Numbered from the stretch's first letter, positions 33,801-43,914 are shown. The stretch is 64,000 nt of DNA from Lecanicillium sp. G3 (GCA_037575805.1 JAZHPD010000001.1:1175372-1239371); one strand, 5' to 3'. Translations and numbers: made by a program. The notes: generated by a model not told the origin, from the letters alone.

Positions 33801-35176
33801 GCCAAGGTAGTCTTGAGCTCGACATTTTCTGAGATCATCTCCTTGATGCCCTCCTCGGAGAGTTTATCAAGGCGATCGCTCAGGAACATGACTTTGAGCT
33901 TAAGGTCAAAGTTTTCCTTGGACAGCTTCTCAATCGTGCTGCTCTGCTCCTTGAGGGTGAGGCTCTTGCCGGTGCGCGAGGCGGTGCGGTCGCCAGCATT
34001 GTTGTTGGTCGGCCGAAAGGGCGTCTCGAGACCGCTCCGAAACTTGTATTCCTTGGCCAGCGACTCGGGGACGTGGACGTTTTTGACATGTTGGGCAATG
34101 ACGGTATCTGTGGGCGCGGCATTGAGATTCTCCCGCGATGGCTTGGGCGTCTTAAGCGGATCGAATTGCGGGTTGGTCGTAGACCGCACGGGGCTGTCGA
34201 CCTCGGGCAGCGGCTCGAGGTGCTGCGAGGTGTCGCCGTACTCCTCCATGCCGACACCGGAGATGACGCTGCCAATGCTGGCGGGGCGCGGCATCATGTT
34301 ACTAGGCAGGCGCGGCATGCCCATGGCAGGCATGACGCCGCCAGACTGGAGCGCCAGGTCAATGTCCTGGTTGGAGGTGAGGTCGCCCTCGTCGAAGGAC
34401 TCGGAGTTGGTGATGAAGGAGGAGGTAGAGGAGCGCTGGCTGCCGAAGCGGCTGCGCAGGTACTTGGGCCGCTTACTGCGCAGGGCGAAGCCGGGGGTGC
34501 TGCCGGCGTCGAGACCGGAGCGCTGCGACTGCGACCAGCGGCTATCGTTGTGGTCGACGCTTGACGCGAAGGACTCGTCGCCGACGCCGCCATTGTCGTC
34601 GTCCCCGTAGTGGTCCTGCCGCGCAGGGTTGCTCGCCATGCTCACGACGCGTGATACCGTGCGGGCGGCGGCGGCGGCGGTCGGGGACGAGTCAAAAGCC
34701 TCGAGGTTGGAGGTGGTGTGGCTGGCGCCGGTGGTGTCTGCGGCGCCGAGTGTCGACTCCTCGTGGTGGTGGACGGGTTGAAGCCGAGGCATGTCGACCT
34801 TTTGCGGCGAGTCGAAGAGGAAGGTGTCGTCGGCGCCGGGTTCGCCGTTTGACGGACCGGTTGGAATGGGGGACAGCGTGGGCAGGAAGCTCGATTCGAC
34901 ATCTTTAAAGTGCTGTCTCACCGCGTCTTCGGAGACGGTCTCGTCCGGGGCGGCGGTGTTGTCCATGGGCGCGGCGTCGAAGAAGCTGCTCTCGGGAGCG
35001 GTAGGGGCAAAGGGCTGGGGTGCGGCCGCTTCTGCTTCTGATGATGTCGCGGTCCTGGCAGCAGGTTGTGCCGCTACCGTAGAGGCAGAGGCGTCGGCCT
35101 CGGAGGAGGAGCCGCCGCGCATGGCGGTGGACGGGCGGTCGGTTGAGCCGCCGTGATGCTCATTCGAATCGGCCAT
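30806..35176 (-). CDS. apsB: ApsB/Mto1-like microtubule-organising protein with CM1 motif
   Basis: Single-exon gene of 1456 residues. The frame is open to 35299, but the first ATG is 35176. Residues 1-400 are disordered and Ser/Ala/Pro-rich. Residues about 405-460 match the centrosomin N-terminal motif (CM1): Leu-Lys-Glu-Gln-Ser...Leu-Ser-Lys-Glu-Asn-Phe-Asp-Leu-Lys-Leu-Lys-Val...Leu. CM1 binds and activates gamma-tubulin complexes. About 460-1190 is near-continuous coiled coil. A conserved C-terminal block near 1180-1310 (Gly-Phe-Thr-Lys-Asn-Leu...Ile-Glu-Thr-Met-Leu) and the last 60 residues, resembling the Mto2-binding region of Mto1, point to ApsB/Mto1 rather than Pcp1/PcpA, which ends in a PACT domain. 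Expected at spindle pole bodies and septal or cytoplasmic organising centres, where it sets astral microtubules and nuclear positioning. Confidence 0.85.
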   Translation of the reverse strand: MADSNEHHGGSTDRPSTAMRGGSSSEADASASTVAAQPAARTATSSEAEAAAPQPFAPTAPESSFFDAAPMDNTAAPDETVSEDAVRQHFKDVESSFLPTLSPIPTGPSNGEPGADDTFLFDSPQKVDMPRLQPVHHHEESTLGAADTTGASHTTSNLEAFDSSPTAAAAARTVSRVVSMASNPARQDHYGDDDNGGVGDESFASSVDHNDSRWSQSQRSGLDAGSTPGFALRSKRPKYLRSRFGSQRSSTSSFITNSESFDEGDLTSNQDIDLALQSGGVMPAMGMPRLPSNMMPRPASIGSVISGVGMEEYGDTSQHLEPLPEVDSPVRSTTNPQFDPLKTPKPSRENLNAAPTDTVIAQHVKNVHVPESLAKEYKFRSGLETPFRPTNNNAGDRTASRTGKSLTLKEQSSTIEKLSKENFDLKLKVMFLSDRLDKLSEEGIKEMISENVELKTTLAVMQRDNKVLRKRVKELEKRIKEDEERPSTGRSSSTDQASRLNEQEAWEREQELIFLRERVEEYAVEIEKLRSERMNKESEKRKLADIVKNLGERTGEKVDRQEEADVWRDLLEQETAHREQTEDDNVRLRDEVFKLKKEMAAMQSGHTTNIYNIAKRQRDRNPSAAADVESSNAGFSAASTLVDELRRESEKLRHENAELRREVGAQTSMLTSRNREKDRLQQEIEDLKISHGRGGAASTADSILERSASRAGARYESSPSRGSVRTRQTAEEDAEREELENKLAEARDRMSEVKMQNQELQRELDACMNDFEIVVAGKREAENAVVSLQEELDVAMNDLVALQAERDAALNDQGEIEVEFESLRNEAQTEIDTLEEEADQRTREMEMLQADLNDRIENFNALQNAMREMSESLVGLEDEQNKKVRRIQQLEAEIESSNRELEAYELKLSEESEKNRRLSVQQESSQSEIAFLREEQEADKIRIGDLEAAIANAEQSLRDEKDRAKELDERLQQERAQREMVANQEKEEVQQFVNELNREASAAKDEARKLRKNLSSREVEATAWKERLQELENNLRVTLGDLNGTRSSLLGSIARIQRDLENTVRELDVAKAAVVEKDRLIKQRDSLLESHGLESRKANELLEKERAAHRHTKSEYETFQKTHQHLSRTASTQDVRIAELESTRGQERRKLAQLEQNAREQLLERNELLLQLWKRLSLLCGREWAHSHTLVDKQAVPSVEVVSNRLPGFTKNLMAAIKMIETMLKSFETKISSVERDLTREYQALENNLDIRAKRLDRVETLVRNQIAAGSMGTMTSQELKGRLTRVEHAYQKLKVEYETLKTANNVRARSGLSHGSNSPRSGSTGGSPSPAIHRGPSDRDKERAGSRSSRESRIPSMNHRGSSSHAATSPAIGSAGPEPVGLGLVEFSKGDAAGTGQGGPKDTPLMMRLRALESKLRVERETRNQERDVARQRLGSLEEENKGLRSKIQRRQMAE

Positions 35177-37012
35177 GCTGCATCTTGGACGAGGCGCGGG
35201 AGTAATTGGATCGCGGACGATGCGGAATATCGTGTAATATCGAGCGTTGGGTGGGTTTGGGTTGTACGCGGTGGTTGTTTGCGGTCGTGGAGGGGACAAG
35301 AGAGAGAGTTAGTTGTTTAAGGCGTCAACGCGCTCAACGGCGGCGCGGGTTTGCTTTGCGGGAGAAGGCGAGAGAGTAGGATTTGGTATGGTAAATGCCG
35401 TTAAAAAATCGTAATAATTCGGAGACGCGTAAAATGATGAAAAAGTTAAAGAGAGAAGAGAAGAAAGACGTGATGATTGCATTCGTATGGGATAATAATG
35501 AGGCGGAGGAGGAAAAAGAAAAGATGAGCCACGAGTGTCTGTCAGAAATAGATGGTCGTGGACAAGGCTAGCCCAACGAGTTGCTCTTACGGGGGGGAAA
35601 AGGCCCACGATAGCTGCCCCTCCACTCTCCTTCTGCTGCTGGCTGGCCTGCGCTACGCCTGCTAGCGGCCCCGGCCGACCGCATCTACAGGGCTCTGCTA
35701 CAGCGCTTGTAGGGGCATCACTACAGGGGATGCCTACAGGGGGCGGCTTACAGGGAGCTCTGCCCCCTGCGTTGCCGTGACAGCGTCTGCGTGCCAGCGC
35801 ATGGTGCGGTCGGGTACATCCACACTGGTGGCCCCAGTACAGGTAAACAGTGTACCTCGCTTTCACGGTTTGCCGCAAAGCAGCTGCGCATTCAGAAAAC
35901 TCAGAGACTTGATCGTCAGGTACCTAAGTAGGTACCCAAAGCGCCCCAAGTGCAGGCACCACACAGGATCAGCAGATGTTCAATCGTCGCAGAGACAACT
36001 TCTTCCACCACTTGATACTCTATACAGACAGATGACAACTCCCTCCCAACCGGGGCCATCCTCGAATGTCAGATGCCCATTTCCCCTGCGTCGACTCTTC
36101 TCCACCGCGCTCGTCATTTGCACCGTACGGAGTACGCTATCGACATCTAGGCCACGAACAGAACCTATGGATCTATCTGTATCCTCTCGAGCGCACCAAT
36201 CCAGCGGAAAGGGGTTCCGGGAGCCACAGTCATCGACTCGTCCACGTACAGATTTGTGCAGTTGACGAAATCCCGGCAATGTCCAAATCTCCGCCAATCC
36301 ATACACATCCCGCAGCCAAGCCCATCCGGCCCTGTCCATATATCCTCAAACGGCGCATTACGGCACATCATGCAAGTGTCCCTGCGGCTGCTGCACACAC
36401 GATTCCATACATATACATATAACCAAGACGTACAGACACATCTTTGATTCGCCGCTGTACGAACTATTCCCAATGCAAATCTCTCGCGTCGCATAGTTCT
36501 TCATGCTTTCTTTGCTCGCGCTTTGAGTTTGCCGCCATCTCTGCCACTGCGTATCGCTCTCCGACACGCACCAACCTTGCTCCCACCCCCTCTGCTGCCT
36601 CTGACCAGGGACCCAAGATTATGCTGCAGTACGTTGCCTGCAGTACGTTGCGGCCAGGAACGCGGAATCGATTACCCTTTTCCCTCAACCTGCAGCTGCC
36701 TTTTGCCCGTCGCCGCGCGCAATGTGGCATCATAAACGGTTCGGCCGCGCGGTGATTTAGACTTTGGGCGCCTCTTCTCTATCCACGTCCGGATATCGCA
36801 GAGTGCGGGCTTTAATTACAGTTGTCAAATTTCACCAGTCAACGTAGGTTTTCCTTTCGGTCTTTTTGCCTTTTTCATGAAGAAATCGTCAAGTGGTATA
36901 TTGATTGCCTAGTACGCAAAGCGACTAGTCTAACTGCATGTTCAACGTTCAAGTCCCGTTGCGGGTATCAGTTTTGTTCGGTTTCATTACGCCTCAGATT
37001 AAAGTGTCTCTC
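35177..37012. other. Intergenic region with CTACAGGG repeats
   Basis: About 1.8 kb. It includes the ApsB-like promoter, a cluster of CTACAGGG-like words (35686-35762) and a near-palindromic AGGTACCTAAGTAGGTACC near 35919. Overlapping short frames on both strands carry no domains. Confidence 0.45.
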
Positions 37013-37417
37013 TTAGTTGGAGAACTTCTCGTTGACCTTGGAGCTGTAGTTGGGAAACGTTGGTTAGTTTCTCGCTCGGACTGATGTGATGAGAGGGTCA
37101 TCTGCCGCTGGAAACTTACCCTGTGGCCTTCTCGTAGGCATTGCGCAAGCCGTCGCCAACCTTTTCCTCGGTGTTGCGGTCCATGTTGTAGCCGGCTTTG
37201 CTGGAAGCGAAGCCGAGACCTGATGGGGACCTGTTAGCATGCTGTTGGGTGGCATTCATTGGAGTCTTGATGGGAGCTCACCCTTGTCGAGGTAGTCACG
37301 GTCGCCAGCACCAGCACCGCCCTCCTGAGCCTTGCCGTCGCCGCCCTGGTTCTGGCTCTGCTCCTTGTCGCCGCCCTTGTTCTTGATGGCGTCGCCGGCC
37401 TTCTTGATGAAATCCAT
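37013..37417 (-). CDS. Small hydrophilic fungal protein, possibly stress-induced
   Basis: Model (minus): exons 37417-37282, 37219-37120 and 37043-37013, 88 residues, frame continuous. The product starts Met-Asp-Phe-Ile-Lys-Lys-Ala, is rich in Gly, Lys, Gln and Asp in residues 10-45, then has Asp-Tyr-Leu-Asp-Lys-Gly-Leu-Gly-Phe and Glu-Lys-Val-Gly-Asp-Gly-Leu-Arg-Asn-Ala-Tyr-Glu-Lys-Ala-Thr-Gly, and ends Lys-Val-Asn-Glu-Lys-Phe-Ser-Asn. Ascomycetes carry many such short, hydrophilic, helix-forming proteins, often abundant in stress or conidia. I cannot assign a function. A TATAAG element 120 bp upstream and several CCCCT/AGGGG words further upstream support a strong, perhaps stress-responsive promoter. 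Confidence 0.8.
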
Positions 37418-37537
37418 TGTGAGAGAATGTGTATGGTGTATATGAACTTGTATTAGAAAGAGGTATGTAAGAGGGTTGATGTCAAAGTAATAGATCAGAA
37501 GAACCTCGGGGAAAAGAAAGAATGCAGGGTCCATCCT

Positions 37538-37543
37538 TCTTAT
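37538..37543 (-). promoter_or_regulatory. TATA element of the small hydrophilic protein gene
   Basis: GGGTATAAGAAG on the minus strand, about 120 bp upstream of the start codon at 37417, in a setting typical of a strong fungal core promoter. Confidence 0.45.
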
Positions 37544-39395
37544 ACCCTTTTTTTCAAGCTTCCGACGACCGAATCCAGCTTCGTTCCCCTCTTTCTGCTG
37601 CGATCGCGCCGCGCTACACGTACACGAATCCATCCATCCACACTCCAGCCATCGACGGGCGCAGAGGGAGGGGCGTGTGTCCAGACCAGCTCCTCCCCCT
37701 CAGCAGAACAAGAAAAAAGAAAGTTCGCTAACAACGGAGGAGGGAGGGGCCAAGCGAAAGACGAAGCTAAAGCTGGAGGCCACCCAACCAGCTTTGCCCG
37801 TGGTGCGTCCACACACCCCTCGGATGCATGTGCGCGATACGTCATGCCAGCCCAGCTTGGGGAAGAGCTCTCTCCCAAAACCAGGCTTCCCAGCTTCCAA
37901 GCTCCCCCCGCCCACCCCAGATGCCAGGGGTCCCACAGGCCACAGCGAGAGAGCTGTGAAAGTCAGCTCTGGCTGCGTGCGTGTACATGGGGCCTTTGCC
38001 GGCCGCGCCGTCGTCCTGGCTCGTACCTTTTCCTCTTCGGTCAGCTGTGCTGTTGCATCCCAACACACGGCGCTAGAGACTTGAATTGTGGATGGATGCG
38101 AGTCCCTGCCTACGTCCTCGGACGGCAAAGACGGCAAGCTACAAAGGGGAAAAGAGGGCAGCTTAGTTTGTCCGGACAGCTGTAGACGAGAAGCTGTGCT
38201 GCACACCAACCTGAAGCTGATGGCAAGAGTTCATCCTTGGTAGAAGAAAACAGCTCGCAGGCAATCTGTGAGACCATGTACATCAGCGGCCCTGCGTTCG
38301 CACCAGTTGATGGCTTGTACCAGTTTCCTGGGTGTTGGACGGCGCCGCCGCTTTGGTTGTCCATGTCGTGCCTTTCCGCTGTTGTGTGGAATGGGCCGCT
38401 TAGACGGAAGCTACCTGCTCCGTAAATCTGCCCAAAAACCAATCCCACGGATTTCAACAAAAATGCTGTTGTTCCTTCGCGACTAAGCTCGCCATGTTCC
38501 GCAAACATACGCCGGCCATGACTTCATAAATGTGGAAAGGTCAGCAGCTTGCGACCTCCCCAGCACCCCACGAACGTGGAACAGCCTTCTCGATGATGTA
38601 TTTCGTTCCGAGATCATCACGCACCATTTCTATATTCTTAGATGCGCTAGATTAAAAATACATCACAGCTCATGGCTAGGCCGCACACACATGAGAAGGA
38701 AAGCGAAATTAGATGAGGGGTTGTTCCCGCCAGAGGGGTCGAGACGAAAAAGTGTTCGCCGCTTATTGTCTTGCCTTTTACCCTGAGTTGGCTTAGAGCT
38801 GCACATCACAGCTGGACAGGGACGTGCAGTCAGCCTAACCACCTTGGTCCGTAGCTCGCAGGCGTCACGAACCCACCAAACGCGGACAGCGAAGAAAGTT
38901 GCGTGGGTATGATATGCTTTTAGCTGATGCTGTTGGCCTCGGTTGTGGTGTTTGTGTATTTTTGGACCTATTAGTTACTTAGCTGCTGGTAACTTAGCAG
39001 TTTGCTATGCAGTCGCATACATTGTCTATTGCATCATCGACATGTACATACCTGTATTTTCTCTCTCAGCTCCCGTGTACCCAGCCCATCCATCCCACGA
39101 CGATCCATCGACTTCGCGGCTGACAGAATTGCTCAATTTAATCCCCTCCCCCGATTACGAAACTCCGGACGGAGCCGAACCTACGAGTCAGAAGCAAAAG
39201 GATTAAGTTTAGACCCTCAAAAAGAGCCCAAAAAAAAGTTTATTCCCGCAAACGCTAAATGAGAATCCAGGGTCGCAATAATCAGGGTTCTGTTTCCTCG
39301 TAGAATTGCTTGGTCCTTTACAGAAAGGCCGGCATTTACAGGTATTGTGCAAAGCGCTTACTTCTCACTGAAGCTCTTGATGAGGAGATCCTCTT
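37544..39395. other. Intergenic region
   Basis: Upstream region of the small hydrophilic protein gene, with stress-element-like CCCCT/AGGGG words between about 37665 and 37820, then about 1.5 kb with no supportable gene on either strand. Confidence 0.4.
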
Positions 39396-40313
39396 TTATC
39401 TATCGACAATGTGGTTGACCAGCGCCCAAAACTGGCCCTGCTGCTGATAGAGCTCAGCTGGCTTCCCAAACGCCACCACTCTCTCTTCATGCATAACCAG
39501 CACGCTATCTAGGCGAGCGACGGTGGCAAGCCTGTGAGCAATTACAACAACTGCAGTATCCCCTAGCTTCTCCCGCAGTACCGTCTGTATCGTGGAGTCT
39601 GTCTCCATGTCCATGTCCACGGCGCTCGTCGCCTCGTCCATTATCACCACCTCTTTTCCAGATAGCACCGCCTTTGACTAGACATAAAATCTGTCGCTGA
39701 CCCGAGAGAGATTGGCGCCGCCGTCCTGACCATCAACGACAATTTTGAAGCTCCTGCGTCACTCGTATTTTTCTGCGGCCGAAACCGTAGAGAAGAATCC
39801 GTATTCTCGTAACGTGGCAACCAACTCATCATCCGAATGAACGCCGTTCGGGTCAATGACTGCCTGGAGCGTTCCGCCAAATAAATGTGGATTTTGGGGA
39901 ATAATGAGGATTCGCTTGTGCGCAGCACCTCGAGCTTGATTCGTGAAATATCCACCGAGTCGACGCAGATGGTTGCGCCTCGCTGATCAATCAGCCTGGC
40001 AACGCCAACGCTAAAGTCGACTTGCCGGCGCGGGTTCTACCAACTAACTACACAACGCGTTCGCCAGCGCTTATTGTAAAAGTTGCATCGCGCAGAGTAT
40101 CAGGCAAGCCGGGACTGTAACTCGCTACAAATCGAGCAACTTCAAGCTTTCCCTCCCGAGGGCGGGTAACCAACTCCTCGTGCAGCCGCTGGCTGTGAAA
40201 TACGTTATATAGGCATCCAAGCGAAACGTTTCCTCCGAGGCATCTGGTTCCGCCCTTTGAGCCGGAGGCGTAGTCTCATTGTCAGACGAGGGAGCGTCCT
40301 TCTCACAGTGCAC
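39396..40313 (-). pseudogene. Degenerate ABC transporter (ABCC/MRP-like), second nucleotide-binding domain
   Basis: The 3' part (39668-39396) is an intact stretch of an ABC nucleotide-binding domain: the Walker B/D-loop Val-Ile-Met-Asp-Glu-Ala-Thr-Ser, an Ile-Ala-His-Arg-Leu-Ala-Thr H-loop and the usual C-terminal end. Upstream on the same strand, pieces of the same domain lie in different frames: the strand before the P-loop near 40080-40125, an in-frame stop, a Walker A remnant (Gly-Arg-Thr-Arg-Ala-Gly-Lys-Ser) near 40014-40041, the Pro-Asn-Pro-His-Leu-Phe Q-loop region after a frameshift (about 39890-39950), and a signature region broken near 39670-39720. An acidic linker-like fragment (40313-40125) precedes it. 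The transmembrane domains are missing. The layout matches the last domain of a full MRP-type exporter that has decayed. Confidence 0.85.
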
Positions 40314-41258
40314 GGCATAATCGAAGCCATCATACGCCGTACAGCACTTTTGGGAGCCCTTGTAGATTCACAAACATGAAGGATCGAACCTTGGCCTCAC
40401 AGCTTTTCACAGAGCCACCCTTTGGTACAAGCCATTAGAGTGCAACATATCAAGTATTCCTGTGGGAGTTTGCTACTGCTCGTAGCTCTTCCTCTGCGGG
40501 TCTCGATTAGTCCCGCGGACGGCCGCGGCCTCGCCAGTGCGGTCGCTGCGACCTCGTTGGCGTCCGCGTGGCCGTAATCCTGACCAGGGTCCTCTTCCAG
40601 ATGGGACGACTTGAGGATGACGCTTCCTAACACAATCACGTCCCGACCACCAAACTCATTCTCGTAGAGTCGGCTCACACGGTGTGCATCGCCCCAAGAC
40701 AGAAAACCAGTAAATGACAGACTCTGGTGTGCGCGACTTGATGTGCCTGGGGTCTGCAGTAAAGTCGTCAGGCTGGGGGAAATAACGGCCGTAGACGGGC
40801 TCATTTCCGTAGAGATCCGACGCGGGAATTTTGTCGGGCCTCATATCGTATGATTTTAGGAGCTCCAAGTACGATTGCTTGTATGTCAATTTATATACTT
40901 TTGATACTCAGTGCGTTGACTGATTTCTTGTGTCACACTGTTGGCCGTCACCGTGAATCTGAGCGCCCACCGCCCGCCTGTTTCATCATGAGTTGGCTGG
41001 GCTCTGTTAATTGACGCCACGTCTCGCAGCCAGCCTCTCAGTCGCCCGTAATAAAGGGTTGAGATATCTCACCGATTCAGGTGTTGAAACTCGTAGTTGC
41101 GCGTCATGGCGGCATCTCGTCCCGAGTCTTGAAGCCACGCTGAGGAGAAAACAGCACTGCCAGGTATGGGTATGAAGTCAATAGTAACTTTACCCATGAA
41201 TTAAAAAAAAAGGAATTCAGATATACTGCCCATTAAATAATATATACCACAACTGAAA
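40314..41258. other. Intergenic region with unrecognised minus-strand fragments
   Basis: Two minus-strand frames (40889-40656 and 40804-40397) contain plausible protein pieces, such as Asn-Glu-Phe-Gly-Gly-Arg-Asp-Val-Ile-Val-Leu-Gly-Ser-Val, but no complete domain. They may be further debris of a decayed gene 5' of the ABC remnant. I could not identify them. Nothing is visible in 40900-41258. Confidence 0.3.
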
Positions 41259-41889
41259 TTATGAACGAGCGAAAACCTGGTACGAAATGATCATGCCCCA
41301 GATCAAAAAGATGTTGCCCGTCAACCCCATCGCAAACGCCAGATACCAAGTTTGACCTGCAAACGAGTCAGTTCGCTGATTCCTTCTAGAGTATCAGACT
41401 GAAGCACTGTATATACTCACAGATATTGCGCTGCTGCAGCCACGCCAGCGTCGCCTGGTCCGCCGCGTTCGGGCTCTGATTCCACACCTGCACACTACAC
41501 TGGCTCTGCACGCCCCCCGACCCCCAGAGCTCGATCGAGCTCGCCACCAGCCCGACCATCCAGAGCACAAACAGCACGAAGCACGAAATCATCACCACGG
41601 CCGGGAGCAGCCGCCTGTTGTAAATCAGCCACCACATGATCAGGATGAAGGCGATGGTGATGCTGGTGGCCGTGATGTAGTAGGGCATGTACCAGGGGAC
41701 GGGCAGGCGCATCTGCTGCTGCGTGTCGAGGAAGACGGCGAAGACGCCGAGGATGGAGCAGGAGGCGAGCAGCATGACGAAGATCCAGACGCGCAGCTGC
41801 CAGGGCGGCCAGTTGTACGTCGAGACGACGACGACGCGGCGCTGGTCGTAGGTGACGGAGCTGCCGGTGAAGGTGGAGGAAAGGACCAT
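41259..41889 (-). CDS. Four-helix integral membrane protein, MARVEL-like topology
   Basis: Model (minus): exons 41889-41421 and 41356-41259, 188 residues, frame continuous, 64-nt intron GTGAGT..CAG. Four membrane segments are predicted at about 32-53, 68-89, 95-117 and 160-183, with both ends cytosolic if it follows the MARVEL pattern. A loop between helices 3 and 4 has a Cys and the motif Trp-Asn-Gln-Ser-Pro-Asn...Trp-Leu-Gln-Gln-Arg-Asn-Ile-Cys-Gln, which I associate with fungal membrane proteins of unknown function. The last helix is fully encoded only after splicing. Function is not known. It lies 935 bp downstream of arginase on the same strand, with no sign of a functional link. Confidence 0.82.
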
Positions 41890-42824
41890 GTTGGCGGTTG
41901 TGCTGAGGACTCAGTGCTTGGGATTCTGTTCGGCTTGCCCTGCGATCTTTGTAGTGCTACTCGGAAGGGCGGTAATGTCGTTCGGGGATGTGCTGCTCGG
42001 AGCGGTTCCGTATATGCCGGGAGGTTGTTGAGTGGTTTGTCACAGTCGCGAAAGAGCGCGCAAAAGCGCGGGATCCAACTATCGCGCTGCTCGCCAAGGA
42101 CCTTTTGGGATTCGGCAGTTTAAATCCTTGCGGCGCGCAGGTCTGCGCCGACGTGCCGCTTGCGCCGGGTTCTTCGTGGTATTTATTATTCTCACAAGCG
42201 AGCGTTCCGACCGAAACGTTCGGCGATGGCGGGGTCGTCTATCGCGGGGCACGGCGGCTCTTGTCTGCCAGTCGTCCAACAAGGCAAAAAAATACAGCAT
42301 GCGCGACAAAACGCGAATAGAGATCTGAATACTGCAATTGCGACTTTTGCGCGGAAACAATTGAAAAGTTTTGGTTGCAGGACGAAAAAGACTGTGCGAG
42401 CTGCTGCTCAATAGGCTGGTTGCGACTTGCAGGGGTGGCTGGGACTTGGTTGCTGCGGACAAGCCCAGCCACGCGCCACAGCACCATCATCTCGAACATG
42501 CATGTACGTCATGCACGATATCGATACTAAAATTGCGATGATCGCAGGATGCAGAAGTAGCGTTGAAAAAAAAAAAAAGTATATATATCGTGAGGGACAT
42601 TGTTGTCTAAATCCTATTCTAATAAGTAGGGAAGCATTCGTATAATCATTTTTTCTCGTGCAACCCTGACGCCCATTTCTACCGCGACCAAGAATTTATC
42701 CTGACCAACAGACGGGCGTAAACCAAAGTACTTTTCGCTTGCGCTCTATTTCTCTCTCTCTCTCCCCCTCTCTCTGTGCGTCTCCAACTTTTCCCCCCAC
42801 AAACGTATTGTATAGTCGATTTAT
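41890..42824. other. Intergenic region
   Basis: Promoter of the membrane-protein gene and 3' flank of arginase. Contains an A13 run near 42565-42578 and a CT-rich tract near 42748-42775. No gene is visible. Confidence 0.4.
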
Positions 42825-43914
42825 TTACAAAAGAGTCTCGCCGAGAGCGCAGCGGACCAGCGAGCAGCCGGCGCGGACAGTCTCCTTGGCGCCCTCCTCG
42901 GTGGCGGCCAGGCTGGGGTTTACCTCGACCAGATCAATGGCGATGAGGTTGCCAGTCTGGTGGACAGACTCGCAGATGTAGTCACCCTCGCGGAGGGTCA
43001 GGCCGCCGCGGACGGGGGTGCCGGTGCTGGGAGCCCACATGGGGTCGAGGGCGTCGACATCGAAGGACAGGTGGATGGGGGTGTCGTTGCCAATGTGGGC
43101 AAGGGCCATCTCGACAACGCGGCCAATACCGTAGCTGCGCATAGTTAGCTTCTCATGTTTTACGGCTCCAGGCGCGAAAAGATTTGCTTACCGGTCAACG
43201 TCAAACATGCTGAAAGCCTTGACGTTGTTCTCGCGGAGAATCTTCTTCTCGTCCTTGTCGACGTCGCGGAGACCAATGTAGACGAGCTTCTTGATGTTGA
43301 GGCGCATGTCGTCCTTGATCCAGCCAAAGTACTCCTCCTTCTCGTCCTTGGCAAGACCAGTCAGGAAGGCGAGGGGCATGCCGTGGACGTTGCCCGAGTC
43401 GGAGCCCTCGGGAGTGTTGATGTCGGAGTGGGCGTCGACCCAGATGACGGCAATCTCGCGGTTGAGGCGCTCGCGGGTGGCCTTGGCGGTGCCGGCAATG
43501 GTGCCGATGGCGACGGAGTGGTCACCGCCGAGCGTGAGGGTCAAGCGGCCCTTGGAGGAGTGCTCGTAGGTGGCCTCGGCGATCTTGCGGTTAACGGCGG
43601 AGACGGCGAGGGGGTTCTTCATGCCGCGGTAGTCGGGGTCGGAGGCGGGGTGAGCGTCCTTGTAGGTCTGGACCTCGGAGTCGCCGTAGAGGTTGTACTC
43701 GAGCTCATCCTTGATCTGGTTGAGGAGGCCGGACTCGATGAGGGCCTTGGGACCGTTGTCGACACCGGCCTTGGGCTGTTGGGGGAATGGGTTAGCCGCG
43801 CACTGGAGAAGAACAAGGCAGAGATTAGTCTGTTCGTACCTGACCGCCAGAGAAGCCAACGGCGACGACGCCGAGGTCCTGAGGGTTGCTGAGGAAGCGG
43901 CTAGGAACGTTCAT
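42825..43914 (-). CDS. CAR1: Arginase
   Basis: Model (minus): exons 43914-43840, 43775-43192 and 43134-42825, 322 residues, frame continuous and the normal length for fungal arginase. It hydrolyses arginine to ornithine and urea in the cytosol, using a binuclear manganese centre. The metal ligands are all present: Gly-Gly-Asp-His111-Ser, the Asp139-Ala-His141-Ser-Asp143 cluster and Phe-Asp245-Val-Asp247. The substrate-side His156-Gly-Met-Pro and Glu-Val-Asn-Pro near the C-terminus also fit. The exon 1 peptide (Arg-Phe-Leu-Ser-Asn-Pro...Val-Gly-Phe-Ser-Gly-Gly-Gln) is the expected N-terminal strand and glycine loop. Codons are strongly biased to C/G, which opens a 245-codon antisense frame that is not a gene. 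Agmatinase is less likely because of the overall fungal arginase pattern. Confidence 0.97.

Noticed and set aside
35309..35878. 189-codon minus-strand frame upstream of the ApsB-like gene
   Set aside because: Pro/Ala/Gly-rich through the CTACAGGG repeats, with no domain; probably promoter DNA.
40380..40450. B-box-like GGTTCGATCC on the minus strand
   Set aside because: No matching acceptor, D or anticodon stems; it lies among decayed coding fragments.
43155..43892. 245-codon plus-strand open frame
   Set aside because: Antisense shadow of arginase, with Val/Asp/Gly/Leu repeats only.
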